Assembly (NCBI GenBank): GCA_937868145.1
Contig: CALMMH010001001.1
Span: forward strand, 1-6,784
Direction: 5' to 3'
Source of the DNA: an uncultured Phycisphaerales bacterium
Lineage (GTDB): Bacteria; Planctomycetota; Phycisphaerae; Sedimentisphaerales; Anaerobacaceae
DNA: 6,784 bases
The translations under genes and the position numbers were made by a program. Below are positions 1 through 5,261 of the stretch, piece by piece; position 1 is the stretch's first letter; each line of letters begins with the position of its first letter. The notes under the pieces are model-generated. The model was not told the origin of the DNA. It saw nothing but the letters and a program-made list of their open reading frames with translations, and searched no databases.

Positions 1-1617
1 GGCCTGGGCCGCGGTGTGGGCGATGCTCACCGGGCTGACCGGCCGCATCTGGAACGCCTGCTTGTTCCGCTCCATCCGCGAGAAGGTCAGGAAGTTGTCG
101 ATCAGCCGGCTCAGACGCTCGTTCTCCTTCGACACCAGTTGCAGATACTCCATGACCTGCTGCGGATTGCGGTAGTTGCCTTCCAGCAAGGTGTCGACCA
201 GGACCCGCATCGACGCCAGGGGGGTCTTGAGCTCGTGCGTGACCGTGGCGATGAAATCGTTCTTGAGCTTGTTGAGGCGGACCTGCCTGCTGACGCTCTT
301 GGCGGCCACGGCCCCGGAACCGAGGATCAGGCCGATGACCAGCAGGCCGGTCCAGGTGTACACGGCGACCCGTTCGCTGGCGGCCCGCTCGAAGACGTCG
401 CCGCCCTTGAAGAAGAGCAGGACTTTCCAGTTCGACAGATGACGGCCGACCCACCCGGCGGCGAAGGGCTCTCGCGTGATTTCCTCTTGCCCGGCGACGA
501 CGTGGTTGGCCTCGTCCAGGATCGTGTAATCGACATTGTCGTCCTGAAAGGCGTTGGCGTAGTCGCTCATCGTGTCGGCCAGTCCGTCGCGGGAGATCGC
601 CGCCAGGCACATTCCGCGACTGGACGGATGAATCACGCCGTAGAAGTCGTTGTTGTCGGGGATCAGCGGCCGGATTCTGCCGACCTCCCATTCGCCCATC
701 GCATCGATCGTGGGGAACCTCTCGGACAAAGCGATGGATCGTTCCTCCGCGTCGATCAGACGAGGCAGGACGTCGCGGGTCAACGCGCTCTCGCAACGTT
801 CGAACAAGTTGTTTTCGCGGCCCAGCTCGGCGGCCTTGCGGGCCAGGAACAGGTTCTCGTCGGCCCGCAGGGCGAATCCCGCCTCGTTGGCGGCGTACAG
901 GACCGAGAGCAGCTTGCCGAACGTTTCGTCGCGGAGCTGGGCGTAGGCGGGTTTGTCCTTCACCCAACTCAACAGGAGCAGCCGGGCGTTGGCGATCAAC
1001 CCCAAGCACCGGGAGTCGCCCGTCTGAGCCAGGGGGCTCGACGCCGCCCGCTGGCACTCGATAATGGCTTCATCGAGCCGGTCGAGCCGGACCAATGCCC
1101 GGCTCTTGCCGATCCAGGCGGCCAGCCGATCCGGGTTGTCGCTGATGCGGGCGTATTGCTCGTAGCGTTCGACCGCCTGCTCGTACTTCTGCTGGATCTC
1201 CATCTCCACCGCGTCGGCGAAACCGGCGAACGAGCCGGTCAGCGTCCTCTCGTCGGCCGAGACGATCGGGTACAGACGCTGCCCGGCGCCGTCGTAGACG
1301 ATCAATCCGGCGCAGGCGGATTGGCTCACCGCCGCGACGAACTGATGGTACGGATGGGTGCTGGGCCGTCCATCCAGCACGCGGCATCGCTCGGCCCAGT
1401 TCTGCTCGACCAAGGCGGTCGTTTCGGCCAGCTTGCCTTTGTAGACCGAGGTCAGTCGCTGGCGGACGGCGAGTCGTTCGCTCTTGACCACTTCGTTCAT
1501 GAACCACAACAGACATAGAGTCGGCAGCACCACCGCCACCGCCAATAGCAGGACAACCCACCGGAACTGACCGTATCCAGGATTGATGCCGCGCATTGCC
1601 TTCGTCAGTGACCGCAT
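1..1617 (-). CDS. Sensor histidine kinase, N-terminal 539 residues (3' end beyond the left edge)
   Basis: Membrane sensor kinase of a two-component system; it would autophosphorylate on His and pass phosphate to a response regulator not in this window. Read from 1617, the frame is open with no stop to base 1. Visible in order: a short basic N-terminus; a hydrophobic helix at about residues 20-38 (WVVLLLAVAVVLPTLCLLWF); an extracytoplasmic region of about 380 residues; a second helix at about 421-440 (TGLLVIGLILGSGAVAA); then a HisKA domain with KNDFIATVTHELKTPLASM, phospho-acceptor His461 and the following Glu-Leu-Lys-Thr-Pro, and the X-region motif RLIDNFLTFSRMER. The N, G1 and G2 ATPase boxes must lie off the edge. 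The ectodomain has a TPR-like helical part (about 140-225) and a membrane-proximal Cache/PAS-like part (about 310-415, ending in WKVLLFF). The ligand cannot be told. The start is uncertain: ATG at 1617 has only a weak GAGAAG four bases upstream, and an in-frame ATG at 1683 would add 22 mostly polar residues. A stop sits just before that at 1693-1695. Confidence 0.93.
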   Translation of the reverse strand, partial: MRSLTKAMRGINPGYGQFRWVVLLLAVAVVLPTLCLLWFMNEVVKSERLAVRQRLTSVYKGKLAETTALVEQNWAERCRVLDGRPSTHPYHQFVAAVSQSACAGLIVYDGAGQRLYPIVSADERTLTGSFAGFADAVEMEIQQKYEQAVERYEQYARISDNPDRLAAWIGKSRALVRLDRLDEAIIECQRAASSPLAQTGDSRCLGLIANARLLLLSWVKDKPAYAQLRDETFGKLLSVLYAANEAGFALRADENLFLARKAAELGRENNLFERCESALTRDVLPRLIDAEERSIALSERFPTIDAMGEWEVGRIRPLIPDNNDFYGVIHPSSRGMCLAAISRDGLADTMSDYANAFQDDNVDYTILDEANHVVAGQEEITREPFAAGWVGRHLSNWKVLLFFKGGDVFERAASERVAVYTWTGLLVIGLILGSGAVAAKSVSRQVRLNKLKNDFIATVTHELKTPLASMRVLVDTLLEGNYRNPQQVMEYLQLVSKENERLSRLIDNFLTFSRMERNKQAFQMRPVSPVSIAHTAAQA

Positions 1618-1702
1618 CTGTCTTCTCGAAACCCGGGCCCATCTTGAGGGCTCCTCTGGGGAGGCCCTGTCTTCGGCGTTCATCGCCGACGCTTATGACA
1701 GA

Positions 1703-1708
1703 AGTATA
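1703..1708 (-). promoter_or_regulatory. Candidate -10 box (TATACT) for the histidine kinase gene
   Basis: On the minus strand TATACT reads from 1708 to 1703, a near-consensus sigma70-type -10 hexamer in an otherwise GC-rich intergenic stretch. It would place transcription start near 1696, giving a leader of about 12 nt to the ATG at 1683 or about 80 nt to the ATG at 1617. No convincing -35 hexamer lies 16-18 bases upstream, so the promoter would be weak or activator-dependent. This is a motif match only. Confidence 0.3.
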
Positions 1709-1733
1709 CCGCACGAGGGCTCTCGACGGCGAT

Positions 1734-1761
1734 AGAGTTCCGGAAGAGACGCCAGAGTTCC
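1734..1761. repeat. Two direct repeats AGAGTTCC, 20 bp apart
   Basis: AGAGTTCC occurs at 1734-1741 and again at 1754-1761 (GGAACTCT on the minus strand), an exact 8-base match with a 20-bp period, about two helical turns. Both lie upstream of the TATACT box, centred at about -41.5 and -61.5 from the inferred start of the kinase transcript. That is a usual position for activator sites. Binding by a regulator is inference. Confidence 0.4.
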
Positions 1762-1820
1762 TCATGGGGCCGAAGATCCCGGCACGGCGTCCATGAGATA
1801 GACCCGAGTGGAAACGACGT

Positions 1821-1849
1821 CGGAGGCCGGGGAAGGTTCCCGGCCTCCG
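1821..1849 (-). terminator. Strong GC-rich hairpin after the CBM9/LamG gene, possible terminator
   Basis: CGGAGGCCGGG at 1821-1831 pairs perfectly with CCCGGCCTCCG at 1839-1849 around a seven-base loop. It begins 33 bases past the TGA of the CBM9/LamG gene in that gene's transcription direction, the expected place for a transcript end. No uridine run follows on either strand (only CGTTTCC downstream on the minus strand), so it is not a textbook intrinsic terminator. It may stop transcription in GC-rich fashion or protect the 3' end of the mRNA. Confidence 0.5.
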
Positions 1850-1882
1850 CGTCCAGACACCTCCTGTGGAGGATAGGTTAGG

Positions 1883-4800
1883 TCATTTGCCTGTTGACAG
1901 TTTTTGGATTTGGGCCTCCGACAGGCCGTAGTTGTAGATGCGAACGTCGTCGATCAGGCCGTTCCAGAAGCGGTCCTGCTGTTCGGCATTCGCCCCGATA
2001 TGGACGGGCACGTCATTGACGTTGATCGAGCCCCAGGCTTCCTGCGAAGCGTCGAGCGTTCCGTCCACGTACAGGGACATCTGTTTGCCGTCGAAGGCGC
2101 CGGCGACATGGTGCCATTCGCCCCGGCTGATCTCGCGGTTGCCAAAGAGGCTGCCGTATTGATTGTCGGTCGGGACTTTGAGGCCTGTGCAGGCGAATTC
2201 GAGCGTGTCGGTCTTGCTGTTTCTCTGAAGCCGCCAGGTGCCGTCGCCTTTGGAGATCAGGGCCTGCCAGGGTTTGTCGAAGTCGTTCACTTTGATCCAT
2301 GCGGCCACCGTGACGCCGCCGGTGAAGTCGAATGCCGACTCGGCCTCTACGTCGAGGAAATCGCCGTTGCCGCCGAGGGCGATCGCGCCGCCCACCTTGC
2401 CGTCCGAGGGTCGCCAGGAGGGATTGCCCTGGACGATGGCGTTGTGACCGTTGCCGGAGCTGTCGGCCGCGGTGCGCCCGTCCTTCTCATCGAACTTCCA
2501 CCAGGCGATCAGGCCGGCCAGTTCGCCGGTCCCGAGGGCGTTGGGATTCTGCCAGGCGATGTCGTTCTTCGTGTTCCACATGAGTTTGGTGTCGCGGTCG
2601 CCGCCGTCGTCATCGTCGTTCACGTGGATGTCCAGCCCGATCTTGGCGCCGACGCTCGGCGTGGTTCCCAGCGTCGCCCAAGGCAGCCTGGCCTCCAGGC
2701 GATAGCCTGCGTCGGTTTTGTCGAAGGCGTATTGCACGCCTTCGGTCTTATTGTGCTTGGTCTCGCCCATGGCCGGGGCGGAGCCGTCCCACGCGAAATT
2801 GTATTGATAGTCGTCGTCGCCGTAGGTCTCGGCTTTGGCATTGTCGGCGTCGATGAAGACCTCGATGCTGTCGTCCAGCCAGAACTCGACGGAGTCGTTG
2901 ATGAGTTCGTCGTCCGTGACATCCACGAGGAAGTAGAGGGCCTGCTTGTCATACAGGGTCTTGAACGTCGCAGATGCGTCCGCCTCGCCGGAGGCAGGGG
3001 AGTAGGCCACGTTGCCGATCGTGTTCGCCTTGGCCTGGGCCCACACGTCGTCCACCTCCCCGTCGATCTTGGGCGAGGGACTTGCCTCGATGATGCTGAC
3101 CGCAGTCGGAGCGGCCTGTTCCCAGGGGGAATGCGTGGCTTCGCCCATCATTTCCCCCAACTGGCCGATCGGCCCGACGATCTGCGTGATCGGCGGCATG
3201 TCGCTGAGGCTCAGGCGGAGACTGAGGCCGTTGTCCTGCTCGGTGGTCTGGAGCCGGACGGTGGTCTTCTGAGTGGCTGCGATCAACTCGTCCAGCGACT
3301 TGCGGGCCTTCGCCGCGACCTCGTCCGACGGGAACTCCATGGCCTGCGACGCCAGTTGGATCGCTCCGGCGACGTTGACCAGGACCAGTTTGCTGGTCGC
3401 CGGCGGCAGGGTGGCCAGGGCGTCCTGGAGTTTGCCCCCGCTGACGACGGAACTGCCCTGTTTCAAGGCGGTGATCGAGGTGTCCAGCACCTGCGAGTTC
3501 AGAGCCAGCACGACGGTCTTGCTCGCCGCGTCGGTGAAGCCGAAGAACTTCATGTTGTTGGCCAGGGCGACGTCGAAGCGGCCGCTCGCCGGGATGCTCG
3601 GGGCTTCCTCGACTCCCTCGGGAAGCAGTTCGGCCGTCGTGAGCAGAGTCCCGATGAGCTGATGAACTTGCTGGGGATTCTTGCTGGTGATGGCCAGGCC
3701 GATCGATTGCGCCACGGGCGGAATCGGCGAGTCCTGGACTGCGATCGCATCCTTCGCCGGGGCGGCGAAGAGCGTGACCTGCTCGATGTTGCCGAAGATT
3801 TGCGAGGCGATGTCGAGATCGCAGGCCTCCTTGATCTTGGCATCGACGGCCTGGGCTTGCGCCGAGCCGGCTCCACCGAGCGTCAGGCTGATCAGGGCCA
3901 CCACATTGGCCGGGATCGCCTTGAGAGCCTCCTTGTTCAGGTTCGGCGTGCGGATTAGGTTGTAGAACATCGACTTGCTTCCGTCCTTGAAGCTCATGTT
4001 CGCATCCAGAGCGATGCCGGTCTCCCGCAGGGAGAATGAGGCGATGAAGTCGTCGACATTCTGGAAATCGATGAAGCCGTTGGCTGCCTGGAGTTCGTCA
4101 GGCAGTTCGTCGGCCGGAAACATCTTCATGAGTTTGGCATAGGTCTCATCGACGTTGAGCCACACGGTCACGGCGTTCTGTTGGCGGGCCTGCTTGCTGA
4201 TGCTCGTGAAGGACTTGTTGCCCGAGGCGAGCGAGGCCTGACTTGTCTTGTTCTTGTATCGCTGGACCGTCTGACGGAACAACTCTTCGCCCGAGGTCGT
4301 CGCGTTGGTGGCGATGACGACCGTGTCGTCGTACGCGACTCGGCTGCCGTCGCCAAACTCCAGCACGGTCATACCCTCGACGGACGTGCTGGATTTGCTC
4401 AGGGTGCTCAAGCCCATCTGCAAGAGGCCGGCCAGCGTATTGTTCTTGCCGGGGAAGAGTACGGCCACGACCGTCGGGTTGTCCTGAGTGAGCTCCATGA
4501 CGCCCAGGCCGATGCCGCGGATCTTCTTCACCTCACCGAGCATGGCGGGGCTGAGGACCTTCTGGATCATCGCGGCCGGCCCTTCCAACCCGCCGTTCTG
4601 CGTGAAGCTCGCCAGAGCCTCTTCGACCGGCGTGCCTTTGACCATGTTGAGGATCGTCGCGACCTGCTGGCCGGGGCTGCCGATCTCGATGTACGCGATC
4701 GTCTCCGGCGGCATCAGGGAGGCGGGGTCCGCGTTGCCCAGTTCTTCCAGGATGGGCTGGACCTTCTCCACGATGTCCGTCTGGTCGCTGTAGTCGGTGA

Positions 4801-5077
4801 CCAGCTTCGTGAAGACCGCTCGGGCGTCCTGCTCCTTCTTCTGTTTCATAAAGACGTTGCCCTGGCGGTACAGGGCTTGTGCGACAAGATTCTTCGGTGC
4901 GGTAGAGTCCGAAATGACCTGCTGATAGATCCCGACGGCCTTATCGAGATCCCCTTCGACCTCCTCCACATAAAGTCCTTCGCGGAGCAACTCCGCGGCG
5001 GTCTTGGCGTATGCCGCCGGGGCCGTGATGGCCGCCAGCAACACCGCCCCGATGAATAGTCTCGTGGACACTCTCAT
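1883..5077 (-). CDS. Secreted TPR/CBM9/LamG protein, 1064 aa, probable carbohydrate-binding
   Basis: Probably a secreted or periplasmic polysaccharide-binding protein with no recognisable catalytic domain. A signal peptide (about 1-24, MRVSTRLFIGAVLLAA to Ala-Tyr-Ala) is followed by a TPR-like helical segment (about 43-96, with DLDKAVGIYQQVI and QALYRQGNVFMKQKK); a 500-residue region (about 116-628) resembling DUF3352-type proteins and opening with MPPETIAYIEIG; a family 9 carbohydrate-binding module (about 668-855, with KIDGEVDDVW, DDSIEVFIDADN and an acidic VNDDDDGGDRD loop); and a C-terminal LamG/concanavalin-like fold (about 856-1061, with IAWWKFDE, VAAWIKV, WHHVAGAFDG, LYVDG and GLIDDVRIYN). 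There is no C-terminal anchor, PEP-CTERM tail or dockerin. ATG at 5077 is preferred because an AAAAGGAG site lies seven bases upstream and a signal peptide starts there. A GTG at 5143 would add 22 residues, bury the signal peptide and start inside a palindrome. CBM9 and LamG calls are firm; the DUF3352 assignment is tentative. Confidence 0.93.
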   Translation of the reverse strand: MRVSTRLFIGAVLLAAITAPAAYAKTAAELLREGLYVEEVEGDLDKAVGIYQQVISDSTAPKNLVAQALYRQGNVFMKQKKEQDARAVFTKLVTDYSDQTDIVEKVQPILEELGNADPASLMPPETIAYIEIGSPGQQVATILNMVKGTPVEEALASFTQNGGLEGPAAMIQKVLSPAMLGEVKKIRGIGLGVMELTQDNPTVVAVLFPGKNNTLAGLLQMGLSTLSKSSTSVEGMTVLEFGDGSRVAYDDTVVIATNATTSGEELFRQTVQRYKNKTSQASLASGNKSFTSISKQARQQNAVTVWLNVDETYAKLMKMFPADELPDELQAANGFIDFQNVDDFIASFSLRETGIALDANMSFKDGSKSMFYNLIRTPNLNKEALKAIPANVVALISLTLGGAGSAQAQAVDAKIKEACDLDIASQIFGNIEQVTLFAAPAKDAIAVQDSPIPPVAQSIGLAITSKNPQQVHQLIGTLLTTAELLPEGVEEAPSIPASGRFDVALANNMKFFGFTDAASKTVVLALNSQVLDTSITALKQGSSVVSGGKLQDALATLPPATSKLVLVNVAGAIQLASQAMEFPSDEVAAKARKSLDELIAATQKTTVRLQTTEQDNGLSLRLSLSDMPPITQIVGPIGQLGEMMGEATHSPWEQAAPTAVSIIEASPSPKIDGEVDDVWAQAKANTIGNVAYSPASGEADASATFKTLYDKQALYFLVDVTDDELINDSVEFWLDDSIEVFIDADNAKAETYGDDDYQYNFAWDGSAPAMGETKHNKTEGVQYAFDKTDAGYRLEARLPWATLGTTPSVGAKIGLDIHVNDDDDGGDRDTKLMWNTKNDIAWQNPNALGTGELAGLIAWWKFDEKDGRTAADSSGNGHNAIVQGNPSWRPSDGKVGGAIALGGNGDFLDVEAESAFDFTGGVTVAAWIKVNDFDKPWQALISKGDGTWRLQRNSKTDTLEFACTGLKVPTDNQYGSLFGNREISRGEWHHVAGAFDGKQMSLYVDGTLDASQEAWGSINVNDVPVHIGANAEQQDRFWNGLIDDVRIYNYGLSEAQIQKLSTGK

Positions 5078-5084
5078 GGCTGCA

Positions 5085-5092
5085 CTCCTTTT
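5085..5092 (-). promoter_or_regulatory. Ribosome binding site AAAAGGAG for the CBM9/LamG gene
   Basis: The minus strand reads AAAAGGAG, then seven bases (TGCAGCC), then the ATG at 5077. This is a near-ideal Shine-Dalgarno sequence and spacing. It decides the start in favour of 5077 over the in-frame GTG at 5143. Confidence 0.85.
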
Positions 5093-5106
5093 GAAAACGG
5101 TTCTGC

Positions 5107-5154
5107 CGGATAACAGGTTTCGGACAAATGTACTTTCGTCCACGCCTGTTACCG
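5107..5154 (-). repeat. Nested inverted repeat (about 48 nt) upstream of the CBM9/LamG gene
   Basis: Two dyads share a centre near 5131. The inner one pairs GGACAAA (5122-5128) with TTCGTCC (5135-5141), one G-T mismatch or wobble aside, around a GTAC core; 16 of 20 positions are self-complementary. The outer one pairs TAACAGG (5111-5117) with CCTGTTA (5145-5151), extended on both sides by CGG and CCG with a single-base offset. It ends 14 bases before the ribosome binding site, so in RNA it would be a long leader hairpin; in DNA it could be an operator. Its role is not known. Confidence 0.6.
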
Positions 5155-5165
5155 TTGTGTTACCG
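5147..5165. repeat. Two direct repeats TGTTACCG, 11 bp apart
   Basis: TGTTACCG occurs at 5147-5154 and 5158-5165, an exact 8-base match with an 11-bp period, about one helical turn. The left copy overlaps the outer arm of the nested inverted repeat. Tandem half-sites at 11 bp are typical of OmpR/PhoB-family response regulators. Here that is only an analogy of layout, and no sigma70 promoter could be recognised next to it. Confidence 0.4.
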
Positions 5166-5202
5166 GTTCGTCCTTTTTTGGTGATTTTTCGATGGAGTAA
5201 GA

Positions 5203-5230
5203 GCGCGGACCTGCACGGACAGGCACGGAC
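5203..5230. repeat. Three tandem GC(A/G)CGGAC repeats with 10-bp period
   Basis: GCGCGGAC (5203-5210), GCACGGAC (5213-5220) and GCACGGAC (5223-5230) are separated by two-base spacers, giving an exact 10-bp period. They lie between the stop of the alpha-galactosidase gene and the leader of the CBM9/LamG gene. They could be clustered protein-binding sites, a small expandable repeat or part of the 3' end of the upstream transcript. No hairpin with a uridine run is present, so no terminator is called for the alpha-galactosidase gene. Confidence 0.45.
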
Positions 5231-5261
5231 GCAGAACTGGAGACTGTGCGAATGCTGCCGA

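Noticed and set aside
16..1518. A 500-codon open frame on the plus strand
   Set aside because: It is codon-register antisense to the histidine kinase, whose minus-strand frame gives clear HisKA motifs. The plus-strand protein is Arg/Gly/Asp/Val-rich low-complexity text with no recognisable motif, as expected in GC-rich antisense.
1734..1761. GGAAC motifs on the minus strand as ECF sigma factor -35 elements
   Set aside because: No matching ECF-type -10 sequence appears 15-17 bases downstream of either copy, so a direct-repeat binding site is the simpler description.
1070..1765. A 231-codon minus-strand frame with a good-looking AGAGGAG site before an internal ATG at 1642
   Set aside because: It overlaps the kinase in another frame, lacks the membrane helix and HisKA sequence, and is Arg-rich low-complexity text. 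The kinase frame is intact without it, so no frameshift needs to be invoked.
1904..3958. A 684-codon open frame on the plus strand
   Set aside because: Antisense to the CBM9/LamG gene; its translation is Val/Gly/Asp/Arg-rich with no domain, while the minus strand encodes well-matched CBM9 and LamG folds.
4181..5059. A 292-codon plus-strand open frame
   Set aside because: Antisense shadow of the N-terminal half of the CBM9/LamG gene; no motif and biased composition.
5078..5143. GTG at 5143 as start of the CBM9/LamG gene
   Set aside because: It would put 22 polar residues before the signal peptide, has no Shine-Dalgarno sequence and lies inside the nested palindrome; ATG at 5077 has an ideal site.
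5166..5190. T-runs on the plus strand as the tail of an intrinsic terminator
   Set aside because: No stable stem-loop directly precedes them on the plus strand and no plus-strand gene ends here; they are more simply A-tracts upstream of the minus-strand gene.
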